Assembly (NCBI RefSeq): GCF_002163625.1
Contig: NZ_CP020892.1
Coordinates: forward strand, 4,712,001-4,776,000
Direction of reading: 5' to 3'
DNA length: 64,000 nucleotides
From: Pseudomonas sp. M30-35
GTDB taxonomy: Bacteria; Pseudomonadota; Gammaproteobacteria; Pseudomonadales; Pseudomonadaceae
Shown: positions 10,770-19,674 of the stretch, piece by piece
How positions within the stretch are numbered: position 1 is the first letter of the stretch
Layout: each line of letters begins with the position of its first letter
Notes under the pieces: model-generated
Told to the model about the DNA's origin: nothing
Database searches by the model: none
What the model saw: the letters and a program-made list of their open reading frames with translations, nothing else
Made by a program: the position numbers and the translations under genes

Positions 10770-12911
10770 TTAATGCGCCGTTGATGAGGTCGCTTGCAAG
10801 CCCGCCAGCAGCAAACGCTGATACAGCTTTTCACGCAGACCGTGCGGTTCTGCCAGGCTCATGCGTTGCAGTTGCGGCATAAACGCCGCAGGCTTTGGTG
10901 CCTCAAGCGTCGCCTTACCGAGGCGCACTATTTGCTTGAGCTTGAAGTTGCCTTTAAGCCAAGTCAGGGCGCGCAGCAAGTCACGCTCCTCTGGGGTGAA
11001 ATCACAGCCCAGCGCAAACTCATCGAAAATGGCGCTGTATTGCGCTTGTAAAGCCTCAAGGCGCTCCGGCAGGTTATTGCTGTAGCGGGTGTCGAGTTGG
11101 AAGGCCTTGTCCAGCTTGCCGTTTTCTTGCGCTTGCTTGATCAACTCAGCCTGAAAACGTGAGTCGCTGATATTCAGCAACGCCTCGATCACCTGCGAAT
11201 CAGTTTTACCACGCAGATCAGCAATGCCGTATTCAGTGACAACAATATCGCGCAGGTGCCGGGGAATGGTGACGTGCCCATATTCCCAGACGATATTGGA
11301 GCGGACCTCGCCGTCAGACTCACGCCAACTGCGCAGTAGCAATATGGAGCGCGCATCCGCTAGCGCATGAGCCTGCGCAACAAAGTTGTACTGACCGCCA
11401 ACGCCGCTGAGTACACGACCGTTTTCCAGCTGATCGGACACCGCCGCGCCCATCAATGTCATGGTAAATGCCGTGTTGATGAACCGTGCGTCACGGCGCT
11501 GCAAACGTTTTAACTGTTCCTGTCCGTAGAGTTCGTTGATAAAGCAAATACCGGTCATGGCATAGCGTTGGCGCTGCTCAAAACTCAACTCGTTCAAGCG
11601 GTTGTAGAACGAACGTGGTCCTAAAAAGAACCCACCGTGCAATACCGCTGGATTGCTTGCCGGGCGCAAATAGGTGTCCAGCGCTTGTTGGGTCTGCGGA
11701 TTAGTCAAGTCCGCCGGCACTTGCAACGAGCCAGGCAAATTTAATTGCCCTTCGTGCCAGCTGATTTCAGCTGCAAGCAAGCCGTAACGCTGCAGCTCAG
11801 CCAAGCGCGGCGCATCAAGCGTGGATGCCAGCCCCGCATCCAGCAATGCCTGAATGCTTAGCGGTCGACCTTGCTCATCCAGAGCGCCAGCGCTGGCCAG
11901 TTGCTGCACCCGCAAGTCTGGGTAAACTGCACGCCGGATAATTCCGGCGTCAGCCAGTACCAGCAAGCCATTTACGAACATCTCACTGCAGCCGTACAAG
12001 CCTTCGGCAAAGGTTTCAGTCCCGCCTATCGTCTCGATTGATGCTTGCCAATCGGTTGTGCAGCTCAGTGCATCAAGCAGCGCCTTGTACTGGCTGTTGT
12101 TGCTATCACGAGCTAACAAGGCGGCGGTTAACGCATCGCCCATCGAGCCGATACCAATTTGCAAGGTACCGCCATCGCGCACCAGTGTGCTGGCGTGCAG
12201 GCCAATACAATGGTCTTGCAGGCTGATCGGCATATTGGGGGTTGAAAACAAGGCTGATGTTTCTGGGTCTTGCAGCTGGATATCAAACCGCTCACAGGTA
12301 ATTTCAGCAGCGCCCGACATAAAGGGCAGCTCGCTGTGAACCTGAGCCAGGTAGAGGATTTTCTCGCCATTGGCCCGGCGCTTGTCCAACATCGGTAACA
12401 GATCGAGGGTGATGTCCGGATTGCAGCTCAGGCTGAAATGTTCTGGTCGCAACGGATCCGTGGCGACCAGTTGTGCAAGTACATTGAGGCCACGTGCATT
12501 AATATCTCGCGCCGCATGGCTGTAATTGCTGCTGACGTAGTTTTGCTGCGCGTCATTGTTGCCGAGCATGCTCCCCGGCTGCATAAAGAACTGCTCAACG
12601 CGGATATTCGCAGGTAACTCGCCACGACGCAGGTCGCCGAGGAAGTCCAACTCGGGATAATCGGCAAATACACGCTCGACGAACGGCTGCAAAAAACGCT
12701 GCTGCAGCCCCGGCTCGGCATGCGGACGCCCCAGGCACAAGGCGGTGTAGATGTTTAACTCACGCTCCGGCAACTGCTTGCAGCGCTGGTACAGCGCATT
12801 CACCCAACTGTTGGGTTTGCCCAGCCCCAGCGGCAGACCGAGATGTATCGGCCCGTCAATTTCGCGCAAGACCTTTTCTACAGCATCATCAATCGAACAC
12901 AGTTGCGGCAT
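10770..12911 (-). CDS. Acetyl-CoA hydrolase/transferase family protein
   Basis: This 713-residue protein is longer than the usual roughly 500-residue family I CoA-transferases. The N-terminal half has CoA-transferase-like segments (GPIHLGLPLGLGKPNSWVNAL, GIGSMGDALTAALL, GCSEMFVNGLLVLADAG). The C-terminal part (about 400-600) is a clear acetyl-CoA hydrolase/transferase C domain: FINTAFTMTLMGAAVSDQL, GVGGQYNFVAQA and VVTEYGIADLRGKTD. It would move or hydrolyse a short-chain acyl-CoA thioester. SD AAGGAG precedes the ATG. It reads toward xpt and is separated from the cytochrome gene upstream by a strong terminator. Donor and acceptor acids cannot be assigned. Confidence 0.85.
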   Translation of the reverse strand: MPQLCSIDDAVEKVLREIDGPIHLGLPLGLGKPNSWVNALYQRCKQLPERELNIYTALCLGRPHAEPGLQQRFLQPFVERVFADYPELDFLGDLRRGELPANIRVEQFFMQPGSMLGNNDAQQNYVSSNYSHAARDINARGLNVLAQLVATDPLRPEHFSLSCNPDITLDLLPMLDKRRANGEKILYLAQVHSELPFMSGAAEITCERFDIQLQDPETSALFSTPNMPISLQDHCIGLHASTLVRDGGTLQIGIGSMGDALTAALLARDSNNSQYKALLDALSCTTDWQASIETIGGTETFAEGLYGCSEMFVNGLLVLADAGIIRRAVYPDLRVQQLASAGALDEQGRPLSIQALLDAGLASTLDAPRLAELQRYGLLAAEISWHEGQLNLPGSLQVPADLTNPQTQQALDTYLRPASNPAVLHGGFFLGPRSFYNRLNELSFEQRQRYAMTGICFINELYGQEQLKRLQRRDARFINTAFTMTLMGAAVSDQLENGRVLSGVGGQYNFVAQAHALADARSILLLRSWRESDGEVRSNIVWEYGHVTIPRHLRDIVVTEYGIADLRGKTDSQVIEALLNISDSRFQAELIKQAQENGKLDKAFQLDTRYSNNLPERLEALQAQYSAIFDEFALGCDFTPEERDLLRALTWLKGNFKLKQIVRLGKATLEAPKPAAFMPQLQRMSLAEPHGLREKLYQRLLLAGLQATSSTAH

Positions 12912-12990
12912 TAAGCACTCCTTGCGCTTTGCTGATCACCCCAGTTCGACTATACCCTCATCGCAATTACGCCCCGAACGCTAAAAACAA

Positions 12991-13016
12991 AAAAACCGCC
13001 CTGAGGCGGTTTTTTT
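12991..13016 (-). terminator. Rho-independent terminator after the cytochrome c5 gene
   Basis: The inverted repeat ACCGCC-CTGA-GGCGGT is flanked by A-rich sequence on the left and seven T on the right, so it can work in both directions. On the minus strand it sits 14 bp after the cytochrome stop and stops read-through into the CoA-transferase gene. Confidence 0.85.
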
Positions 13017-13029
13017 AGACGTTATCTGC

Positions 13030-13455
13030 TTACAAGCCAGACATCTTCTCGATGGCAGCTTTCAGCTCATCATCGGTGCAGTCGCCACAAGTGCCTTTAG
13101 GCGGCATGGCATTGATGCCGCTGATGGCCTTAGCCAGCAGACCGTCAAGGCCACCTTGTTCGTCAGCACGTTTTTTCCATGCCGCAGTGTCACCAATTTT
13201 CGGTGCATCCAATACGCCAGTCGTGTGGCAAGCACCGCAGTGCCCAGCAATAACGTCGTCCGGAGATTTAGCACCGCCACCACCTGCCGCAGCAGAAGCA
13301 ACCTCAATACCTTTGCACTCTTCGCCTTGGACGCAAACTTCGCCCACGGGCTTCAAACGTGCAGCAATTGCATCGTCAGTCGCTGCCTGAGCAGAAGCGG
13401 CCCAGATAGCTAGCACGGCTGCCGGAGCAACCAGCATTTTTTTAATCATATTCAC
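13030..13455 (-). CDS. Cytochrome c5, periplasmic class I c-type cytochrome
   Basis: This small exported electron carrier of 141 residues has a signal peptide at about 1-24 (MIKKMLVAPAAVLAIWAASAQA). A single haem-attachment motif CGACH lies at 73-77. A distal Met lies in NAMPPKGT, and the extra Cys pair in CGDCTDDEL typical of cytochrome c5 is present. Another Cys pair in VCVQGEECKG lies before the haem motif. I chose GTG at 13455 because GAGGG lies 7 bases upstream; ATG at 13449 is two codons later with worse spacing. Syntenic with cycB of P. aeruginosa as I recall. Confidence 0.9.
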   Translation of the reverse strand: MNMIKKMLVAPAAVLAIWAASAQAATDDAIAARLKPVGEVCVQGEECKGIEVASAAAGGGGAKSPDDVIAGHCGACHTTGVLDAPKIGDTAAWKKRADEQGGLDGLLAKAISGINAMPPKGTCGDCTDDELKAAIEKMSGL

Positions 13456-13684
13456 GCTTACACCCTCATCGTGGCTTGGTTCGCCCGCGGCCACGGTTTC
13501 GCGAGCGGGCGCTAAGTATAACGAGAAGCCCTGCAAGCTGAAACACACCAAATGCCGCAGTTTCAACCCGATTTATTAACTTACGCAGGCAACCCGACGG
13601 GTAAAGACTGCATTTTTGCCTGCGTCAGCAGGTACACAACATAAAATTCTCTGAACAGCTAACGCAGTACTTTCTAGTAATGGC

Positions 13685-14233
13685 TTAGAAATTGGCCGGC
13701 GTTGTCGCACTCACCAGCTTGGCTGGCTCATCGAAAGGGTTGCGAAAACGGTGCGGTTTACTGCTCTCAAAGTAGTAGCTATCACCCTTTTCCAAGGTGT
13801 AGGTTTCACTACCGACCACGAGTTCAAGACGGCCTTCAATCAGCATCCCAGCCTCTTCACCTTCGTGGTTGAGCATTTCGTCGCCGGTATCGGCGCCCGG
13901 AGGATAGGTTTCTGAGAGAAAGGCAATGGCACGACTGGGGTGAGCCTTGCCGACCAGTTTCATGGTCACGGCGCCATCAGAAATATCAATCAACTCATTC
14001 GCTTTGTAGACGACTTGAGTATTGCTGTCCTGATCCACATCGAGGGAGAAAAACTCCACAAGCGACATTGGAATACCCGCCAGCACTTTCTTCAACGAAC
14101 TGATCGAGGGGCTTACGCTGTTCTTCTCGATCATCGAAATAGTGCTGTTAGTGACGCCCGCACGCTTGGCGAGTTCACGCTGGGAAAGGCCTTTTAACTT
14201 ACGGATGGATTGCAGTCGTACACCGACGTCCAA
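13685..14233 (-). CDS. pauR: Cupin-domain XRE-family regulator PauR
   Basis: PauR represses polyamine catabolism genes in Pseudomonas. The 182-residue product has an N-terminal helix-turn-helix (RLQSIRKLKGLSQRELAKRA, TNSTISMIEKNSVSPSISSL) and a C-terminal cupin at about 110-180 (HEGEEAGMLIEGRLELVVG, KGDSYYFESSKPHRFRNP) that would bind the inducer. I chose a TTG start with GAGGGG nine bases upstream, which gives the family length; the ATG at 14278 lacks an SD and adds 15 unrelated residues. Its place beside dadX and near pauB and kauB matches P. aeruginosa PA5301. Regulation of local pau genes is inferred from the family. Confidence 0.87.
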   Translation of the reverse strand: MDVGVRLQSIRKLKGLSQRELAKRAGVTNSTISMIEKNSVSPSISSLKKVLAGIPMSLVEFFSLDVDQDSNTQVVYKANELIDISDGAVTMKLVGKAHPSRAIAFLSETYPPGADTGDEMLNHEGEEAGMLIEGRLELVVGSETYTLEKGDSYYFESSKPHRFRNPFDEPAKLVSATTPANF

Positions 14234-14356
14234 TGCTTGCGTCCCCTCGGGAAGATACGGAAAATGTAACCGTATCATGGCAATAGCGTTCAGTATTTAC
14301 AACAGTTTGTGCCTAAATATTGTCCAGCTGAATAGTTAGGGCTGCACTTGCAGTTT

Positions 14357-15430
14357 TTAATCCCCCAAATAGAGCCGCGGCACACGGCGCAGATTGCAAA
14401 ACAGCTGGTAGGGAATCGTCCCTGCATGGGCGGCAACATCACTCGCGAGCACGTTTTTGCCCCACAGTTCGACTCGGCTACCAAGCCCTGAATCTGGTAA
14501 GTCAGTCAGATCAACCGTCAGCATATCCATCGACACACGACCAATTAAGTGGCTCAGCTTGCCATCAATCATCACCGGTGTGCCCGTCGGCGCGTGCCGT
14601 GGATAACCATCGGCATAACCCATCGCAACCACACCCACGCGAGTTGGCCGCTCAGTGATAAAGCGGGCGCCATAACCAACCGGTTGACCAACAGGCAAGT
14701 CACGCACACTGATGATTTTCGACTCAAGGGTCATAACCGGCTGCAACTGCGCGGCCAACGTCTGTGCCTGCTCGAACGGGGTCGCGCCGTACAGCATGAT
14801 CCCAGGACGCACCCAGTCACTCGCTACATCTGGCCAACCCAGCAGTGCGGGAGAGTTACGCAAGCTCACTTCGGCGTTGAGGTCTTTGCGGGCGCGCTCA
14901 AATACCGCGACTTGCTCCCCGACGCACGAGCAGCCCAGTTCATCGGCGCGGGCGAAATGACTCATCAGCACGACTTTTTCAACCTGGGCGCAGCTATGCA
15001 AACGCTGATAGGCCGCAGCGTATTCGTCAGGCTCCAGCCCCACACGGTGCATGCCGGAATCCAGTTTCAGCCAAATGGTCAGCGGCTGGCTGATGTTCGC
15101 TTGCTCAAGCGCCTCAAGTTGCCACATTGAATGCACCACACACCACAACTGGTGTTGCTCAATCAATGCCAGCTCTGACGCCTCAAAAAAGCCTTCGAGC
15201 AGCAAAATTGGCTGAACAATACCGGCTTCGCGCAACTGCAGTGCTTCTTCAATACAGGCCACCGCAAAACCATCCACTTCCCCAGCAAGAGCCTGTGCAC
15301 ACCGCACCGCACCATGTCCGTATGCATCTGCCTTAATCACGGCTAGTGCCTTGGCAGCAGAAACCTCGCGGGCCAAACGGTAGTTATGGCGCAGGGCGTT
15401 TAGATCAATCAAAGCACGGGCTGGACGCAT
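14357..15430 (-). CDS. dadX: Catabolic alanine racemase DadX
   Basis: This PLP enzyme interconverts L- and D-alanine, feeding D-alanine to DadA and also supplying cell-wall precursors. At 357 residues it has family length. The PLP lysine lies in [11 protein letters not shown] (about residue 33). The catalytic tyrosine segment VGYGARF lies near residue 253, and the C-terminal domain begins near [16 protein letters not shown]. It is downstream of dadC on the same strand, but a terminator at 15465-15490 lies between them, so expression may be partly uncoupled from dadA. Confidence 0.95.
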   Translation of the reverse strand: MRPARALIDLNALRHNYRLAREVSAAKALAVIKADAYGHGAVRCAQALAGEVDGFAVACIEEALQLREAGIVQPILLLEGFFEASELALIEQHQLWCVVHSMWQLEALEQANISQPLTIWLKLDSGMHRVGLEPDEYAAAYQRLHSCAQVEKVVLMSHFARADELGCSCVGEQVAVFERARKDLNAEVSLRNSPALLGWPDVASDWVRPGIMLYGATPFEQAQTLAAQLQPVMTLESKIISVRDLPVGQPVGYGARFITERPTRVGVVAMGYADGYPRHAPTGTPVMIDGKLSHLIGRVSMDMLTVDLTDLPDSGLGSRVELWGKNVLASDVAAHAGTIPYQLFCNLRRVPRLYLGD

Positions 15431-15464
15431 AAATTGAGCTTCTTTGCAGTGGGTTGAATCGGTT

Positions 15465-15490
15465 AAAAAAAGCCCAGCAGTGCTGGGCTA
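15465..15490 (-). terminator. Rho-independent terminator after dadC
   Basis: The perfect 20-bp palindrome AGCCCAGCAGTGCTGGGCT has, read on the minus strand, a T-run of six after the stem. It lies 50 bp after the dadC stop and 35 bp before the dadX start. Confidence 0.85.
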
Positions 15491-15541
15491 GGGGTGACAC
15501 ATGGTTCCTGAAAACACTTCCGTTCTTTACGGCAGAGCTAT

Positions 15542-15895
15542 TTACGGCAGAGCGGCAATTACGGTCATCTCAACCAGTACTTCCGGGGTGTACATGTTGG
15601 CCTCGACCGCCGCGCGAGCTGGCGCGGTGCCGGGTGCAACCCATGCATCCCATACCTGGTTAAGACCGGCGTAGTCGCGCGCCATGTTCTTTAGGTAAAT
15701 AGTCACCGACAAAATTCGGCTTTTGTCGGTGCCCGCCTCGCTCAACATCAAATCGATATTGGCCAGGGTTTGCCTGGTTTGCTCAACAATGTCGCCGCTG
15801 TAGTCATCCGCCAACTGGCCAGCCAAATAGACAGTGCCATTGTGGATAACTATTTCGCTGTAACGGGTTTCAGTGCGCAGGCGCTGTAGAGCCAT
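15542..15895 (-). CDS. dadC: RidA-family protein DadC
   Basis: This 117-residue RidA/YjgF-fold protein probably hydrolyses reactive imines (2-aminoacrylate-like) released by DadA. Family features are [29 protein letters not shown] and the Arg-containing [20 protein letters not shown] near the C-terminus. I chose the ATG of [15 protein letters not shown] at 15895, which gives the family length with AAGGAA ten bases upstream. This start lies 26 bp inside the end of dadA, so the two genes are translationally coupled. The same dadA-dadC pairing is known in P. aeruginosa. Confidence 0.92.
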   Translation of the reverse strand: MALQRLRTETRYSEIVIHNGTVYLAGQLADDYSGDIVEQTRQTLANIDLMLSEAGTDKSRILSVTIYLKNMARDYAGLNQVWDAWVAPGTAPARAAVEANMYTPEVLVEMTVIAALP

Positions 15896-17168
15896 GTTTT
15901 TGAGTTTCCTTGGTGCGCTTATAACGAGAAATATCCAAGCCTTCAGCGCTGATCTGTGGACGTTTGGACGCCATGGTATCGGCCAGGAATCGACCAGAGC
16001 CACAGGCCATGGTCCAACCCAGCGTACCGTGGCCGGTATTTAGGAACAGGTTGCTGAAACGAGTGGCGCCCACGATTGGCGTGCCATCCGGGGTTGCTGG
16101 ACGCAGACCGGTCCAGAACTCAGCTTGAGCCAGATCACCACCCTGTGGATAAAGATCTCCGACGATCATTTCCAGGGTTTCACGACGACGCGGATTCAGG
16201 CTCATGTCGAAACCGGCGATTTCAGCCATGCCGCCGACCCGGATGCGCTGATCAAAACGGGTCATCGCCACTTTGTAGGTTTCATCAAGAATAGTCGACA
16301 TCGGCGCCATATCAGGATTAACGATAGGCACGGTCAGCGAGTAACCCTTGAGCGGATAAACCGGCGCACGAATACCCAGCGGCTTAAGCAGTTGCGGGCT
16401 GAAGCTACCAAGCGCAAGCACATAGCGATCAGCCGTTTCCAGCTTGCCGTCAATCACCACGCCACTGATTTTGTCGCCCGTCGCTTCAATGCGCTCAATG
16501 TTCTGGCCAAAACGGAACTCAACACCCAGCTTGCGTGCCATCTCGGCCAGCTTGGTGGTGAACATCTGGCAGTCGCCAGTTTGGTCATTCGGCAAACGCA
16601 GTGCACCGGCAAGCTTGTCGGTCACGCTCGCCAGAGCCGGCTCAACGCGTGCAATGCCGTTGCGATCAAGCAACTCGAATGGCACGCCCGACTGCTTGAG
16701 CACGGCGATATCTTTAGCCGCGTTATCGACTTGCGCCTGGGTCCGGAACAACTGAGTAGTACCCAAGCTGCGGCCTTCATAGGCAATACCGGTTTCGGCG
16801 CGGAGCTCGTCAAGGCAGTCACGGCTGTATTCAGACAACCGCACCATGCGCTCTTTGTTTACCGCATAACGGCTGGCCGTGCAGTTGCGCAGCATTTGCG
16901 CCATCCACAAGTACTGATCAACGTCAGCAGTGGCCTTGATTGCCAATGGCGCGTGTTTTTGCAGCAGCCATTTGATAGCTTTGAGCGGAACGCCCGGTGC
17001 AGCCCAAGGAGATGCATAGCCAGGCGAAACCTGACCAGCGTTGGCGAAGCTGGTTTCCAGCGCAGGGCCGTCCTGACGATCAACTACGACCACCTCAAAA
17101 CCCTGACGTGCCAAATAATAAGCGCTTACAGTGCCAATCACACCGCTACCGAGAACCAGAACCCGCAT
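15870..17168 (-). CDS. dadA: D-amino acid dehydrogenase DadA, FAD-dependent
   Basis: DadA oxidises D-alanine and other D-amino acids to keto acids at the inner membrane, passing electrons to the respiratory chain. The 432-residue product has [20 protein letters not shown] at its N-terminus (FAD-binding), GLGTT-like SLGTTQLF, and the C-terminal [14 protein letters not shown] and [19 protein letters not shown]. Two ATGs are in tandem; I favour the second (MRVLVLG, as in orthologs) with GAGGAG eight bases upstream. It is divergent from lrp across 156 bp that carry an inverted repeat suited to Lrp. Confidence 0.96.
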   Translation of the reverse strand: MRVLVLGSGVIGTVSAYYLARQGFEVVVVDRQDGPALETSFANAGQVSPGYASPWAAPGVPLKAIKWLLQKHAPLAIKATADVDQYLWMAQMLRNCTASRYAVNKERMVRLSEYSRDCLDELRAETGIAYEGRSLGTTQLFRTQAQVDNAAKDIAVLKQSGVPFELLDRNGIARVEPALASVTDKLAGALRLPNDQTGDCQMFTTKLAEMARKLGVEFRFGQNIERIEATGDKISGVVIDGKLETADRYVLALGSFSPQLLKPLGIRAPVYPLKGYSLTVPIVNPDMAPMSTILDETYKVAMTRFDQRIRVGGMAEIAGFDMSLNPRRRETLEMIVGDLYPQGGDLAQAEFWTGLRPATPDGTPIVGATRFSNLFLNTGHGTLGWTMACGSGRFLADTMASKRPQISAEGLDISRYKRTKETQKHGSTAPAH

Positions 17169-17257
17169 CATTTTTCTCCTCGCCGAGACTATGCACTGGC
17201 GTTTTTTATCATGAGAGTAGATGCGGCTAGTATATGAATCATTGAGCAGTGCAATTA

Positions 17258-17281
17258 ACTAAACATTAGCCTATATTTAGT
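17258..17281. promoter_or_regulatory. Possible Lrp site between dadA and lrp
   Basis: The inverted repeat ACTAAA(12)TTTAGT lies in an AT-rich stretch, 44 bp before the lrp ATG and 90 bp before the dadA ATG. Lrp proteins bind degenerate AT-rich palindromes, and Lrp/DadR controls dadA in Pseudomonas. The repeat is seen; its use is inferred. Confidence 0.4.
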
Positions 17282-17324
17282 AATAACTCTCGCAAAAATC
17301 CGCTTGGACGGAGGAGTATTTCCT

Positions 17325-17813
17325 ATGCGTACTCAGCACCAGTCTCGCCGTGACCTGGACAAAATCGACCGCAACATCCTGCGCGTCCTGCAGGAGGATG
17401 GTCGCATCTCGTTTACTGAGTTGGGCGAACGTGTAGGTTTATCGACTACGCCCTGCACCGAACGGGTCCGCCGGCTTGAGCGCGAAGGCATCATCATGGG
17501 CTACCACGCCCGCCTAAACCCACAGAACCTCAAGGCCAGCCTGCTGGTATTTGTCGAGATCAGCCTTGATTACAAGTCTGGCGACACCTTTGAGGAGTTT
17601 CGTCGCGCGGTACTGAAACTGCCGCACGTATTGGAGTGCCACCTGGTTTCTGGCGATTTCGACTATCTGGTTAAAGCGCGCATTAACGAGATGGCGTCGT
17701 ACCGCAAGCTGCTGGGCGACATTCTGCTCAAGCTGCCGCACGTTCGCGAATCCAAGAGTTACATCGTCATGGAAGAGGTGAAGGAAAGCCTTAGCCTCCC
17801 CGTGCCGGAATAA
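17325..17813 (+). CDS. lrp: Leucine-responsive regulatory protein Lrp/DadR
   Basis: This 162-residue Lrp/AsnC regulator has an N-terminal helix-turn-helix (LDKIDRNILRVLQEDGRIS, LGERVGLSTTPCTERVRRLE) and a C-terminal RAM ligand domain (about 75-150, with HVLECHLVSGDFDYLVK and SYIVMEEVKES). GGAGGAG lies eight bases before the ATG. It is divergent from dadAC and probably activates that operon in response to alanine, as described for DadR in P. aeruginosa. It is convergent with the YkgJ gene, with only one base between the stops. Confidence 0.95.
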   Translation: MRTQHQSRRDLDKIDRNILRVLQEDGRISFTELGERVGLSTTPCTERVRRLEREGIIMGYHARLNPQNLKASLLVFVEISLDYKSGDTFEEFRRAVLKLPHVLECHLVSGDFDYLVKARINEMASYRKLLGDILLKLPHVRESKSYIVMEEVKESLSLPVPE

Positions 17814-17814
17814 C

Positions 17815-18168
17815 CTAGACCAGCACCTGGCGCGTGGTCGCGATCAGGTTGTGCACTTGTTGTTCAACCTGTGGATCAATCGGCTCTTCGGGGCCGCGGC
17901 CATGCGGGCACGGCATGCGTGGCGTGGTGCCAAACAATCGGCAAATCAGCGGGCGCTGGTCATACACCTGACAACCTTGCGGCCCGAGGTGCACACAATT
18001 CAGTTCATCCAGCGCTGCCTCGTGCTCGGCATCACTTTTGTGTGGCAGCCGCGACATTTCTTCAGATGAGGCCGTGACCGGGCCGCAGCAGTCGTGGCAA
18101 CCGGGGATGCAGTCAAAGCGCGGAATATGCAGGCGCAGATGATCAATTTTACGACGGGTACAACTCAT
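17815..18168 (-). CDS. YkgJ-family cysteine-cluster protein
   Basis: This 117-residue protein has the conserved Cys set of the YkgJ (zinc- or iron-chelating) family: FDCIPGCHDCCGPV near residues 19-32, NCVHLGPQGCQVYDQRPLIC near 57-76 and RMPCPHG near 84. Ten cysteines in 117 residues suggest metal or iron-sulphur binding. The molecular role is not established. It lies alone on the minus strand, between lrp and pauB. Confidence 0.85.
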   Translation of the reverse strand: MSCTRRKIDHLRLHIPRFDCIPGCHDCCGPVTASSEEMSRLPHKSDAEHEAALDELNCVHLGPQGCQVYDQRPLICRLFGTTPRMPCPHGRGPEEPIDPQVEQQVHNLIATTRQVLV

Positions 18169-18331
18169 AACAGCGCCTCAGTGTTGGACGAACCATGGTA
18201 ACTGTCTTAGCCGTGAATCGCCGTCCATTGGTAATTAATTATCGATTTTTGCTACGTGGCACTTGGCGATTAAGGAAGACCACGCTTATGCTTCGTAAAA
18301 TTTTCCAAACACAATAAACAGGATTTCGCAC

Positions 18332-19645
18332 ATGAACGCCCGCGTTCACCAACCGGTTCACAACAATCAGCATGCTGCTTCCTATTACGCCGCCAGCGCT
18401 AACCGCACCATTGCGCTGCAACCTTTAGGAGGTGAGCTGCGCGCTGATGTGTGCATTGTCGGTGGTGGCTTCTCGGGCCTCAATACAGCGATTGAACTGG
18501 CCCAGAAAGGCCTTTCAGTGGTGTTGCTCGAAGCCCGCAAGGTGGGTTGGGGCGCCAGTGGCCGTAACGGCGGCCAGCTGATTCGCGGCGTTGGCCACGG
18601 TGTTGAGCAGTTTGAATCGGTGATCGGCGCCAGCGGCGTGCGTGAACTCAAACTGATGGGCCTGGAAGCAGTTGAAATCGTGCGCAAACGCGTCGAGCAG
18701 TTCAATATCGACTGCGACCTGACGTGGGGCTATTGCGATTTGGCCAACAAGCCACGCGACCTCGAAGGCTTCGCCGAAGATGCGCATGAGCTGAAAAGCC
18801 TCGGCTACCAACACCAGCTGCGCTTGCTGCAAGCCAACCAAATGCACGAAGTTGTCGGCTCCGACCGTTATGTCGGCGGTTTGATCGACATGGGTTCCGG
18901 TCACCTGCACCCGCTCAATCTGGCACTCGGTGAAGCCGCTGCTGCGCAGGCATTGGGCGTACAGATTTTTGAAGATTCGCCAGTCACTCGCATCGAGTAC
19001 GGCGCTGAGGTCAAGGTCCATACCAGCAGCGGCGTGGTCCGTGCCAGTAACCTGGTTCTGGCCTGCAACGCATATCTTGGTGAGCTGAACAGCAACCTTG
19101 GCGGCAAGGTGCTCCCGGCGGGCAGCTATATCATCGCCACAGAGCCGTTGAGCGCTGAACAAGCGCAGGCAATCATTCCGCAGAACATGGCCCTGTGTGA
19201 TCAGCGGGTGGCGCTGGATTATTACCGTCTATCGGCAGACAACCGTTTACTGTTTGGTGGCGCGTGTCACTATTCTGGGCGCGATCCCGAAGACATCAGT
19301 GGCTATATGCGGCCGAAGATGCTTGAAGTATTCCCGCACCTGAAAAACACCAAAATCGATTTCCAGTGGGGCGGCATGATCGGCATTGGCGCCAACCGCC
19401 TGCCGCAAATCGGTCGCCTCAAGGGTCAGAACAACGTGTTTTATGCACAGGCTTACTCCGGTCACGGCGTCAACGCGACGCATCTGGCTGGCAAACTGTT
19501 GGGTGAAGCGATTGCCGGTCAAGCCAGCACGGGTTTTGACCTGTTCGACAAGGTGCCGCACATGACCTTCCCGGGCGGCAAATACCTGCGCTCGCCCCTG
19601 CTCGCGCTGGGCATGCTCTGGCACCGCATGAAGGAAGTGTTGTAA
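18332..19645 (+). CDS. pauB: FAD-dependent gamma-glutamyl-polyamine oxidase, PauB/PuuB-like
   Basis: This 437-residue flavoenzyme probably oxidises gamma-glutamylated polyamines to the aldehyde that KauB (23489) oxidises further. The FAD motif ADVCIVGGGFSGLNTAIELA lies at about 38-57, with VGWGASGRNGGQLIRG after it. The C-terminus has GGMIGIGANRLPQIGRL and YAQAYSGHGVNATHLAGK. AGGA lies eight to nine bases before the ATG. Position relative to lrp and kauB matches pauB4 (PA5309). The paralogue number is inferred from synteny, and substrate choice among putrescine, spermidine and others cannot be read. Confidence 0.88.
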   Translation: MNARVHQPVHNNQHAASYYAASANRTIALQPLGGELRADVCIVGGGFSGLNTAIELAQKGLSVVLLEARKVGWGASGRNGGQLIRGVGHGVEQFESVIGASGVRELKLMGLEAVEIVRKRVEQFNIDCDLTWGYCDLANKPRDLEGFAEDAHELKSLGYQHQLRLLQANQMHEVVGSDRYVGGLIDMGSGHLHPLNLALGEAAAAQALGVQIFEDSPVTRIEYGAEVKVHTSSGVVRASNLVLACNAYLGELNSNLGGKVLPAGSYIIATEPLSAEQAQAIIPQNMALCDQRVALDYYRLSADNRLLFGGACHYSGRDPEDISGYMRPKMLEVFPHLKNTKIDFQWGGMIGIGANRLPQIGRLKGQNNVFYAQAYSGHGVNATHLAGKLLGEAIAGQASTGFDLFDKVPHMTFPGGKYLRSPLLALGMLWHRMKEVL

Positions 19646-19650
19646 GCCTG

Positions 19651-19674
19651 AAACCGGGGGATTAACCCCGGTTT
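19651..19674. terminator. Shared terminator between pauB and the DJ-1 gene
   Basis: The stem AAACCGGGG pairs exactly with CCCCGGTTT across a 6-base loop, in the short gap between the two convergent genes. The right arm runs into the DJ-1 stop codon. It has only three T after the stem on the plus strand. Confidence 0.7.

Noticed and set aside
16125..17237. Long open frame (370 codons) on the plus strand opposite dadA
   Set aside because: It lies wholly over dadA, is His/Arg/Gln-rich as antisense frames are, has no family match and no SD.
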